A stretch of 64,000 nucleotides of DNA from Crocodylus rhombifer (lineage: Eukaryota > Chordata > Crocodylia > Crocodylidae), in contig JAVSML010001083.1 in assembly GCA_038503035.1 (NCBI GenBank), positions 66,905 through 130,904 on the forward strand, read 5' to 3'. Shown piece after piece: positions 54,131 through 64,000 of this stretch (positions within the stretch are counted from its first letter, which is position 1; every line of letters starts with the position of its first letter). Position numbers and translations under genes: made by a program. The notes below the pieces were generated by a model that was not told the DNA's origin, ran no database searches, and worked only from the letters and a program-made list of their open reading frames with translations.

Positions 54131-56152
54131 TGGCTGTTTTGTTCCTCTCCCAAAAGCAACAGAAGTTTTGCTTTGCACGCTCCTCCGCCAGGGTTTTTTT
54201 CCTCACTGCCTGATGCCACTTGCTCAGGACTCTGGGACGCTTTCCCTCTGGCGTCTCCCCAAAGCAACCCATGAGCTTTCACTTCCAGCAGCAGGTGCTA
54301 TATCCGTAGCCCCGCTGTCTGTTGAAATAACAGTCTCAGACTCATACCTCAATCATTCGTTATATCAGAGGGAGGAAGCGATACTCAGAAGGCAAGAGTG
54401 GAAGTAGTAGTAATAGTACCACCTCCAATTTGATGCCACATTCTCCAGAGCCGTGTGGAAGGCTCTGCTTCTGCTTAGCTTTTGTACCCACAGGAAGGAT
54501 GGTGGGGGGAGAAGCGTATTGGCATGTTATTCAGGTGGAAAGGGAAGCTGTGAGGATGCCCCCTCTGCTAGCACCATCCCAACCTGAGTGAGATGGGATA
54601 GAAATGGAGGAAGCACCTGGGGCTTCAGTCAAAATCACACCTGTTCCCTTCACTGGCCCATACTTCTCCGTATGCTGATGCCTCTTAGGGTCTCTCTCTC
54701 TCTCTTTTTTGCCTCCAAGCTGCCTTTCTCTTTTCCTTGGTCCAGGGAAGAGATCTGGAGTGGAAATAGCCCCAGGTTACATAACACGATGGCTCACAGT
54801 GCACTGAATGAGCTTCTGTGCACGCATATGATGCAATGAATGAGCTTATATGCATGCATATAGGCATACACTATTTTTACAGCTATGAAACAGGAAAACC
54901 ATCATTAAAAGCAAAGTGTGAAGCTGAGTGAAGCATGTTGTTCTCTGAAGGAAATGAAACTTTAGTTTGCTCCCTAGTCATGGCTGCAGCGGCAGCACAG
55001 CTCAGTACATGGTGCCAGATGAGAGCTGGTTGGCCTAGGGCACTGTTTCTCAAACTGCTGTGTACGTACCCCTGGAGGCATGCGGTGAACTTCTGGAGGG
55101 TTTGAGAGGAAGGACTGGGAAAGCAAAAGAAAACAAAGAGAAATACAAAGCTATGAAGAAGAAGAAGAAAAAGCAAAGAGCAATGATCCAATGTCCCTTA
55201 GATCAGGGTCAGTTTTGATTAAAACCATAGCTTCTGACCCAGCCACTTCTATAGACCACCAATCTCTTCCAGCCACCCGCGTGGCCTTGTTTTGTGCAGA
55301 AGGCTGCTCTCTCACCCCCATAATGCACTGGAAAAGGTGCTGCTGAAAAGCATGGCGAGTCTGAATTGCAAAGGCTGCTCTCTCTCCCCCTTCACAGCAG
55401 CCTCTGCTTATGGTCTCTGCCAAATTAGCCATCTGCACAGAGCAGGGACAGCTGGATGGCAGGAGGGGATCAGCAGCCTGCGGTGTGACTGGGTTACAAG
55501 CTGCAGGCAACGTCAGTACAGTGTTGCTGCCCCTCTGATGCAGAGGGCAGGGCTAGGATTCAAAATGCAACTGGAAAATAAGTCTGAAATAAAGAGGAGT
55601 TCTGGAAGGACCCTGCCAAGCATCACACGATCACCTGCACAGATACGAACTGGGGATGAACTGGCAAGGCTGCAATGCTGCAGAACAGAACTGGGGGTTA
55701 TAGTGGCGTGCAAGCTGCGCGTGTCACCAGTGTTACCTTGTTGCAATAGCACACTGGGATGTGTTAGTATACTTGAGACTCGAAAAGGAGGGCCCCCAGT
55801 GTGGCGTGTGGGACAGAGCTCCTCTCCTCTCCTCTCTCTGCTCCAGGACACCAGAAGCACCTCGAGCGGTTGCACGGCCCCGTCTCAATCCTCCCAGTTG
55901 TCCATGACGCAGGGAAGGGGCTTGGGCAAGAGCATGGAAGTCTCCTCCTGAGCTTTCCTGTTTCCCTCCATCCCCACAGCCCTGGGGCTGCCTCTGTTTC
56001 CCCTGAGCCCAGCCTCAAGGGGTGGGATTCGCCTGCAGGTGGGAACCGAGTGCTTGCCCCAGCTCTTCCACTGTGCCTGGGCTGGGCAGCCAGCAGTCGG
56101 GTAGCGCTTTGTGCCTGAGGCCAGTCACCCTGAAGACACTGAAAGGTTAGAG
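54131..56152. other. no gene recognised
   Basis: A 219-codon plus frame (55292-55951) and an overlapping minus frame have no recognisable domain or splice context. At 55040-55060, GGGCACTGTTTCTCAAACTG resembles a hAT MITE end. Confidence 0.35.
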
Positions 56153-56252
56153 CAGGGTTGTCCAGCCCCTGGGTGGCTGGGGACCACAGCAGGCTGCACG
56201 TTAACACCTCGGGCTTGGATGTGGTCCATGGGCCACCAGTTGGGCAGTGCCG
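56153..56252. mobile_element. 100-bp hAT MITE with perfect 8-bp target duplication
   Basis: Flanked by GGTTAGAG on both sides (56145-56152 and 56253-56260). The ends CAGGGTTGTCCAGC and (inverted) CGGCACTGCCCAAC are imperfect terminal repeats. The interior GGTGGCTGGGGACCAC and GTGGTCCATGGGCCACC are also complementary, so the whole unit can fold back. Confidence 0.75.
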
Positions 56253-56260
56253 GGTTAGAG

Positions 56261-59200
56261 GACTCAAAGGTCAACGCATTGCATGAGCGACAATTCAGAC
56301 GCTTCCCGAGACTGGGAAGCTGGGAGTGAACCTCATGCTTCTAATTTTGCTGTTGCTGCTTTTCCATTGGAGTCACTGAAACAGTGGCAGTAGGGGTACT
56401 CCTGATTTACCCCGGGGGAGAGAGGAGGAGCCACCTCAGGCCCTTTCTAGTCATCCTTACTCATCCTGTGCGCTCAGCCCCGGTGGGTGGGCGGGTGAAG
56501 GGAAAGGACAAATGGGGGGGAAAAGGAGTGAGGGAAAGAATGGAAATGACTCACTTGGGGCTGGGCAAGGCCAGAAGATGGCAGCAGACCCCGAGACAGG
56601 GAAAGGTGGCAGCTGTTGTGCACGCCTGGGCCGGCTGGGAGTGGGAGTGCACGGATCTGCAGCGCACGGGCTGAGGTTGTGTGATGGTTGGCTGCTAAGC
56701 TGTATATGGGTGACTGCTAAACGGCAGAGGGGGTGATTACTCCTGCTCTATGTTGCCTGGCTCTGAGTGGCACGGAGCTGCTACCCTGTTGACACTAGCC
56801 CTGAATGGAAGAGGGCTGCCCTACCGTATGGACCGGCCCTGCAAGGCGCGGCGCTATCTATTGGGTGACTTGGCTTGGACAGGAAAAGATCATAGTGTAT
56901 ACAGACTACCTGCAAGTGGCCCTGGGGTTTGCTTTGTATGGACTGCCTGTCTGGTCCTTCTCCGGGACCCATGGGAGGGCTTGGCAGCTGCAGAAAGGTT
57001 GGGGTGGAGATGCTGGGGTAGGGGCACTTGAGTCAGGGGCTCTGTGGGAAAGCTTCTCCCAGGCGCTAGAGCATGCGCCACTGTAAGCTTCGCTTCTGCT
57101 TCTGGGAACAGCATTGCTAGCTCCTCCAAGCCACAGTCAACTTTTCTGTCTCTGTTGCTGCCCCAGGGTCGAGTCCTGCCAACTCAGCTGCATTTGGAGT
57201 AACGCTACAAATCTCTACAGTCGGCCCCGCAGCGAACACGGCTCTGGCCCTAGCTGTGGCTCAGTCCTGATTCGTCATGGCTGGGAAAAGCCACAAAACA
57301 GGAGCATCTGGAACATGCTCTGCCCAGCATCACCATGGGGCTTCCCCGTTTCCATGCCAGGTTGCAATTCAAGTGCTCAGTCATACAATACTAGGGCTGG
57401 AGGGGATCTTGGATCAATTAATCCGCCCCCTGCACTGAAGCAAGCTGGGCTTTTCCGAAACTGTCCCAGATGCCACTCGTCCTCTTCTTGACAACCTCTA
57501 ACGAAGGAGATTCCCATGGCAGGTGGTTACTTTGCCTCTGCAGGGGCAGCTTGCTCGGTACCTCTACAGTACCTGGTGCAATGGACCCCTGATTTCACCT
57601 GTGAAGTTTGTGTGTTATAACAACACAGTCTCTCTTTATCCCCACTGAGGGTCTGTCCCAGAAACAGATTATATGGAACAGAGGAGACATTGTGGTGCAA
57701 AGCACAGGGTGAAATACCAGCCCCACATTCACCTACCAGACGCCAGACAGACATCTGGTTCCACTCTGTTGCTGGACTGCAGCGTTAACACGGGCAAGGG
57801 AAAGCCGTTGCTGTCTGCTCAGCTTCCCTGTCTGCACAGCTGAGACAAAAACGCAGCAGCCTTTGAAATGGGCTGCCGAGGCCTAGTCATGCTTTCTGGT
57901 AGTGGGCTTTGAAATTCTCAGACAGAGAAGGCATTTGAGACACGTAAAGGACTATTTATTATTGTACAGCTACACTCAGACTTACCTGCCCCCTGCCAAT
58001 TGGCAGCGTAATTGCAGCATAATCCCCATTTCTTCCTGCCCCCTCCCCACTCCCCAACCAAACCATCTGGGGATTGGCTGTCCTTTGATTTGCGCAGCAG
58101 CCCAGAACCAAATGCAGTCTGCATGTCTGGCTGCATTAAAATACAAATGTAAAACAGGGTGGACAGGTCCAGCCTTCAACCACACAACTCCAAGCCAGGC
58201 TGGAACAGAAGTTATCTATGGGCACTAATCTCCAAAGATTTATTTAGATGCCTCTGTAGATATGATGATGTCACTTACAATTTCTTACACAGATCCCTAC
58301 CTTCTGGCATTAGGCAAAAAAAAGGTCATGATGTCTTTGCTCAGAGTTGTAATGAAAGTCACCTGGACACCCACCCACCTTTCTCTCTCAACTGTGGGTA
58401 AGGTGGGTTTAAGGGTCCATAGGACAGGGCGTGCTGAACTAGTCTAGAGGGACCACTCCCCCAGCAGAGACAAGATCATTTTAAGCGGCTACTGATGAAG
58501 TTCAACATTTCTACACAGGTCTTTTCCAGGGCTGCAGCTGTGACCTTGGGTTTTTTGCACCGTGTTGCACTAACATGACTGCACCTGCCTGACTCGGGTG
58601 CTGATGCCAGGTCCAAAGGGGGAAGTGGGAGCGGGGGGCGGGGGGTGTTTGTTGACCTGCGCTGTGCTGTCTTTCAGTCGAGGAAGGACCAGCCAACTTA
58701 GCTGCACAGATGTAATTACATGATGACATCCACAAAGAGCTGTTGTGATGGCATCACGTGACAGCCCAACACCTTGGTTGCGAGTGGGAGGTAGCCATCT
58801 CTTACAACACAAGTTGCTGTTGACACATCCCCTGTGGCATCAAGCCCTCACAACCCTGTCGAGACAGGATCAAGCATGCTTCGTTCTGCTGCGAGTCAGA
58901 GGGTACAGAAGTAACTAAGGCAGCATAATTTATAGGACAGGAACATTAGATGCTACTTGTTTTCTCCTCCTAGCCTTCAGCTATTCAGAATAGAAGTTAT
59001 TTGGGCCAGAGTCCGGCAACAGAAGGTCCTGAGAGGTGATGCGCAACAGCACTTTTTGTACCTCTCCATTATAAAAGGATGGGCTCAGATCTAAAACAAA
59101 TCTTCCCCTCACATTACAAATGTTCCCTTCACTGCTGTCGTTTTTAGAGCACAGTGTGAAAAGGGACCTGAAGAATGGTGTGCATTCAAAAACTTGTCTA

Positions 59201-59790
59201 ACTGCATCCCAGCTGTGCAGATGGTCCAATAACAAAATATTGCCCAAATAAATCCTTGCCTCTCATATTACTGTCCCTGGGCATTTTTCACGTCGGATTC
59301 ACCAAGCCCTGCTGCTTCTTGCGTGTTACAGCAGAGGTACCAGCAACCATGAACCATGGCAGTCCCTGCCTCCTCCTTTATTGAGCAGGGCTGCTGCAAG
59401 ATCAAACCAGAACAAATTCCCTGTGATCAGCTCCATGCCAGCCAAGCGTGACACTGCTCCCTGCTGGAGCACAATTGGTCTGTGCCCAGGGTCCTTGCCC
59501 ATGCCCCATTTTAACATTTAATCATTAAGTGACTGGCTCTCTTCTGCTTTTCCCCAGGCTCAGGCAGGGACGAAAAGGATCCCATCACAGAAGACACTGA
59601 GTGATGGTGCTTTGAGTTGGGGGGGGATGTTTAGAGCATGACATGGCCTACTAGCTATGCAAGAGCGTGCTCTCACATGAAACAATTCCCTTTAACTCTA
59701 TTGTTTGGGATGTGAAAGCTGGGTATCAGGGGAAATCCATATGAACACACTGCAAAGCAGAGACCAAAGACATGTTGAGACGGAAAAGAT
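56261..59790. other. no gene recognised; old LINE fragment
   Basis: 57375-57530 resembles a very old antisense CR1 3' end (GGGCTGGAGGGGATCTTGGA, then a decayed CTTGACAACCTC). The remainder has no conserved frame that I recognise. Confidence 0.35.
57375..57530 (-). mobile_element. very old CR1-type fragment, antisense
   Basis: ATACTAGGGCTGGAGGGGAT, CTTGGATCAATTAATCCGCC and CAACCTCTAACGAAGGAGAT match the layout of the antisense CR1 3' end with heavy divergence. Confidence 0.45.
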
Positions 59791-59796
59791 CCGGCT

Positions 59797-62767
59797 TTTA
59801 TTTTGGAAAATAACTTCTGCAGCTTAAAGTTCTCTTTTGCAGAATGAAGTTTTGGACATAAAAACAGCCTCTCTCTCCCCCCCGTCCCCCCACCCCCCTG
59901 GTTATCCCCTTCCAAAATTCCTTCCTCTCCTCCCCTCCCCATTTGTTCCACTTGGAATGGCTTCTTAACAAAAGTGTAAAAAGACACCGGGATGAACTTG
60001 GCACTGGGTGATCCCAAACTGGCCCAAGTATGTGGCTCCCCTGGTAGCATCACCAAGAGCCTCTCCCCCTCCACCCAAAAACAGAAAACTGCTGGAAAGT
60101 CATCCCAGACTAACTGAAAGGCCATCAGATGGGGCAAGCATGTGGTGAAGAAAAGAAAAACGCAAGCAGATTTCTATCGCCATCGCCACAACAAAGGAAG
60201 GGTTTCAAACTCCGCTTGCCTCAGCAGCAAACTTTCCTGTACGGGTAAAGGGAGCTGCTGGCTTCCTAAAGAGCTGCAGTCTTTGGTTGGGGGGCATGAG
60301 GAAGGACTGGAGTCATCTCCTCAATTGAGAAGAGCCACCCAGCTGGTGGCACCTACTCCACTCCTGCAAAGGGGCAGTCAAGCTTGGAGGAAATGCTAGG
60401 CCACATTGCCCTTACTTGTGTGGGGAAATAAAAAAGGGTGTGCAGATCTGGTAAAGGCAGGGAAGCAAAGGCTTTTCCCCCTCTGCTGGACTGGTGAAAG
60501 GGAGCACCCACTGTTTGGTGCTTCATTGTGCCTTAAAGCCAGGGTTGAAGGCCTTTCTGCATCATGGAAGAGAAGTGCCACCAGAAAGCCATGTTGGGCA
60601 AGGGTGGCACAGCTCACAATGAAGTCATGTGCAAAACACACGGGGGTGGAGGGGAAGGTGTCAAAGTGCCAGGCAGGATGTAATGGAACAGTTCACACAA
60701 CTCCCTCTTCATGTCCAGGACTCTGATTTCACCTTGGTGGATTCTCTGAGATCCCTCCTCCAAATAGATCTCCTCAAGATAAATCTCCACAGTAACATGC
60801 AAGGAGAAGGGGTGGGGAGAATACAAAACACACTGAACCACTCTGGATGGAGCTCATGGGAGCTGGAAGAAAAAGGGCAATCTGCTGACCCACCGCCTCC
60901 TCACTTGTCAGGAGATCCCGTCCACCAGACATTGCCCCCACCGGCTGGAGAGTAGGGAAGCTCCTGTGCCACCTCCCCTTTGCCAAACGTGCTGCAGAAC
61001 GCTAAGGAATTCAACCAGTAACTGGACTGGATCAGCAACTGGCTTCATATTTCTCTTTTTCCTTTGGGGGAAGATACAAGGAGATTTAAACAAAAAGGGA
61101 ACAAAACAGTACAACCAACAAACAGGAAAGCAAAAACAAAGTGTTACCCTTTGGTGTGGTCTACATTTTGGCCAAATGAGGTCTGAATCCTTACTCCCCT
61201 TTTCCAAAGTGACTCTTGAATCGCTTAGCAGAACCCCCCACCCCCGAGGCCAAAATGGGGGTCCGGAGAACCTCCTCCCCTGTATTCCATCACTTCCTGG
61301 TGGTCTCCTCCATGGCCAGGTCTCACGTCTCACCCACCCCATTACTATACCATTTCCCCTCTGCTACAGCAACAGAGGATCAGTTATGATCCCTCAGGGG
61401 ACACAGGGTGGGAAGCCTGTGCAGGAGGGATGAGGCAACTTTGAGCAAAAACCTGACTATGGAGAGGAAAGAAATTCCCAATGAGGATTAAGGCAGTCTG
61501 CAGTTTGAGACTCCCCTTTCTTTCCTAGGGAAAACAGCAAGCTGGGGTTCTGTGCCCTGGCTTTGCAACAAGCCTCCTCCATACTATGGGATTACATGGG
61601 GGAAGAGACAATCGCTGAGGAACACCCATCGTGAAGAGAGGAATGGCTGTGCGTAATGAGGGGGAGGGAGTTCACTGGGTGGAGACAGCTCAAGATGACC
61701 AACACACCCCAGAACCACAGGGCAACCGGAACCCACTGTGGAGGTCAAAAGGCAAGGGGCTCTTGATGCTCCATTCCTGCCACCGACTGTTAGATGAGGC
61801 CCAACAAAGAGAAGATTTAAAGTGCAAGATGTCCCTGCATTGCTGCTGCACCATGGAGCTAGAGAAGGTTACAGGACAACCAATGTGGGAGGGAGGGAAG
61901 AAAATCAAAGGATAAGTGGTTACTTATTACTCTATCCAAGACAGCACTGGTGATATGGAGCATCAAGAAGGCTGTGATGGACAAGACAGCCCCTGACCTC
62001 TACACAATGCCCCTCTATAAAAAAAAGATAGCCCTGGCAGGACCACCTGGAGGTCCTGTTATCTCTGCTGCTCCACTCCCACTATGGATTGCCAAAGCTG
62101 ATCCCTCAAGGAGGTCCCTGCCTACACACACTCAGCCCCCAACCAAGGATGGCCATGGGAAAATTACTAAAGAGATGTTAAAAAGGGTTCTGTTTTTCCA
62201 TTAATCTATCCCAACTTTTGGAGTCACCTTCATGCTACCCCTCACCCTGTTCCTCCTCTGATGGATAATACCTACGCTGGAAGGAAGCCACTAGTTGTCC
62301 AGTTTGGTTCGGCTCTATCAAACCCTAGCTCGCCCCGGTAGGTTATACATTTCTGGGCATGATCGAGGATTCTGAATGCAGCCCATGGAGAAGCCACCAG
62401 GGATGTAGTAGAGGGGAGATTACCACACCAGAGAAGGGAGAGGCACTGGGGCAGAGGGCTGTGGAGAGTATCCTAGCCCATGCCAACCAGCCCCGTCTAC
62501 AATGGGGTGTCACAACAATTCCTGTCTCCCCACTCCCTTACCCTAGTTTTAAGTGCACAAACGCGCCTGCCCTGACCCGGAATGCACTCGAATGCCACGC
62601 ATAAAACAAAAAATACAAAGTTTGTGTGCCCCCTCCTCATTCTGGAGCACGCACGCACACACACACTCGCGCACACACAGACACACATGCACACACATAG
62701 ACACGCATCCTCCCCATTTCGTAGGGTCCCAACATGCTGAAGGGTCAATGTCCCAGGAAAGACTGTG
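59797..62767 (-). other. MGAT1: probable MGAT1 3' UTR
   Basis: Directly downstream of the MGAT1 stop on the minus strand there are ~3 kb without any recognised repeat or conserved frame, apart from a CA-rich microsatellite. A canonical AATAAA (plus-strand TTTATT near 59797) could mark its end. The assignment rests on position and lack of repeats, not on homology, and the true end could be nearer the stop. Confidence 0.35.
62647..62710. repeat. (CA)n-rich microsatellite
   Basis: Imperfect CA/GCAC repeat about 57 bp downstream of the MGAT1 stop codon, within the probable 3' UTR. Confidence 0.85.
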
Positions 62768-64000
62768 CTAACTCCAGCTAGGGTCATAGCCTGTCCAGTC
62801 AGAGGGGGGGGCCAGGTAGACACGCCGGCCACGGTAGAGAAAGCTGACAATGCCACGGTAACCAGCACGGGGCACGCCTGACTTGAGGTCGTCCATAACA
62901 CCCAGGGCCTTGGCAAAGGCCTTGAAGGAGTCACGGCTGGTATACTGCACCCGAACAGTGCCCAGCTCCTGGTGCTTGTTTCCCTGAAGCTCCTCAACTC
63001 GCAGCTCCGGGGCACTATAGACCTTGGGCAGGAACGAGTGCTCGTACTCCTCCTTCTTGAGGTAGGAGAGGTCCATCTGGGTGAAAGGCACGAAGCGGTC
63101 GTTGAGCTTGATGAACTTCAGGTACTGGTCAAAGAACTGCCCGTGGCTTACGCCCTTGCGGCCAAAGGTCATGGTGCGTGAGACCTCAGGCCTTACGCAG
63201 GAGCGGTCCCGCCGCTGCTCCGGCTGCCTCATCCAGTCGTCCCAAAAGGCCCTGGGCCACTTGGGTTCCAGTTCATCCCACAGCTCTGACAGCAGTAACC
63301 AGCCCAGGCCAGGGAAGAAGTCCGTGCGGTAGAGCAGCTCTGCCTGCCTTGCATCCACCATCTGCTCCTTGCCGTTGTCATTCCAGGCAGAGATGCACCA
63401 CAGGCTGGGGTCGGCCAGCAGCAGCGGGAAGGTTGCTTGGAAGTACTCAAAGAAGTCTGGTGCCACCTCCAGGTCATCCTCCACTACAATGACTGCCTGG
63501 TACTGGAAGGTGCGAAAGACCTGGCTCAAGGCCCAGCGGTAGTGCCGGGCAATCTTGTAATAGCCTTGGAACTTGCGGTGGTCGGTGGGCACAGCAATGT
63601 CGCTCAGGTCCGGCTGCTTGATGTGCATGACTGCATCGCCGTAAGAAGCAATGACCCGGGCTGTCTCCTCATGCCCGCAGTCCTGGCTTACAAGGATGGG
63701 GAAGCGCTCCCGGGAAGGCCGGTAGTGCAGCAGCTTGTCCAGACACCGGCGCACTGTGCTCCGGTCGCAGGCAATCACCAGCACGGGCAGGATGGCATCT
63801 GTCGAGATCCGCGGGCGGTGTGGAACCGTACCTGTTGCAGGCACAGCCCCAGCGTTGGAGGGAGCCGCTGGAGGAACCCGACCCATCTCCTCTGCCTTTT
63901 TCCTCTTCTTGCTCCAAAGGGCACTATAGTGGTGGATCTGCCTCAGCAGGTCTTTCTGGCGCTCCAGCTCCTGCTCAGCGTCCTGGGCCAGCCTGATGAC
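62768..64000 (-). CDS. MGAT1: alpha-1,3-mannosyl-glycoprotein 2-beta-N-acetylglucosaminyltransferase (GnT-I), 5'-partial
   Basis: GnT-I is a type II membrane protein of the medial Golgi. It adds GlcNAc from UDP-GlcNAc to the alpha-1,3 mannose of Man5GlcNAc2, the gateway step to hybrid and complex N-glycans. The frame is open to the window edge and gives 410 residues. It starts in the stem (VIRLAQDAEQELERQ) and ends GYDPSWS. The cytosolic tail, membrane anchor and start codon lie outside; by the length of the human protein (445) roughly 50 residues are missing. The first Met seen (63886) is internal. Landmarks are LVIACDRSTVRRCLDKLLHY, SQDCGHEETA, HRKFQGYYKIARHYRWAL, the metal/nucleotide-binding EDD (VVEDDLEVAPDFF, about fragment residues 174-176), AFWDDWMR with the catalytic Asp, and MTFGRKGVSHGQFFDQ. 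The coding region is a single exon, as in other vertebrates. The stem after LLRQIHHYSALWS differs from mammals in composition, which is normal for this low-constraint part. Confidence 0.97.
   Translation of the reverse strand, partial: VIRLAQDAEQELERQKDLLRQIHHYSALWSKKRKKAEEMGRVPPAAPSNAGAVPATGTVPHRPRISTDAILPVLVIACDRSTVRRCLDKLLHYRPSRERFPILVSQDCGHEETARVIASYGDAVMHIKQPDLSDIAVPTDHRKFQGYYKIARHYRWALSQVFRTFQYQAVIVVEDDLEVAPDFFEYFQATFPLLLADPSLWCISAWNDNGKEQMVDARQAELLYRTDFFPGLGWLLLSELWDELEPKWPRAFWDDWMRQPEQRRDRSCVRPEVSRTMTFGRKGVSHGQFFDQYLKFIKLNDRFVPFTQMDLSYLKKEEYEHSFLPKVYSAPELRVEELQGNKHQELGTVRVQYTSRDSFKAFAKALGVMDDLKSGVPRAGYRGIVSFLYRGRRVYLAPPSDWTGYDPSWS

Noticed and set aside
55292..55951. 219-codon plus-strand frame
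   Set aside because: No domain, an overlapping minus frame of similar length, and no splice or promoter context.
1..64000. tRNA, rRNA, CRISPR, operon-type promoters or terminators
   Set aside because: None were seen; the sequence is eukaryotic and no cloverleaf with intact A and B boxes or array of spaced repeats was found by eye.

Overview
The window looks like vertebrate nuclear DNA, most likely crocodilian. The evidence is KRAB/SCAN-type C2H2 zinc-finger exons with GT-AG introns, many CR1 LINE fragments in both orientations (several ending in the TTTGACCCCAG... tail I associate with crocodilian CR1), hAT elements with 8-bp target duplications, a CpG-island promoter and the single-exon vertebrate gene MGAT1. 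There are no operons, CRISPR arrays or bacterial signals. Species assignment is inference.

Layout. 1-6.9 kb: repeats only (nested MITEs, old CR1, and a 2.1-kb unit that recurs at 30.9-32.4 kb). 7.0-14.7 kb, minus strand: zinc-finger gene copy B, decayed and interrupted by a full-length hAT transposon (7954-10479) carrying an open transposase frame. 14.7-18.4 kb: spacer with a non-autonomous relative of that hAT, a CR1 3' end and a CpG island. 18.4-28.5 kb, plus strand: copy A, a seven-exon SCAN-remnant/KRAB/14-finger gene whose exon phases all agree. Copies A and B are head-to-head paralogues that together form a large inverted duplication. 28.5-38 kb: repeats, including a long CR1 with a palindromic 5' end. 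38.3-39.2 kb, minus: an intact terminal exon of another zinc-finger gene (7 fingers). 39.3-59.7 kb: repeats and unassigned DNA, including two head-to-head CR1 copies. 59.8-62.8 kb: probable MGAT1 3' UTR. 62768-64000, minus: MGAT1, cut at its 5' end by the window edge.

Main observation. In copy B the hAT insertion lies in the terminal exon and is read in frame from host sequence into the transposase. If the damaged SCAN-remnant exon is skipped, copy B's exons 1, 3, 4' and KRAB-B join the fused terminal exon with consistent phases into one open frame of 1069 codons (stop included). Copy A also has exactly one in-frame stop, in the same phase 0/0 exon, and skipping that exon leaves an open frame of 784 codons (stop included). 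The window therefore holds a candidate zinc-finger-linker/hAT transposase fusion gene beside a nearly intact KRAB-ZNF paralogue. These are hand-derived models; no transcript evidence was available.
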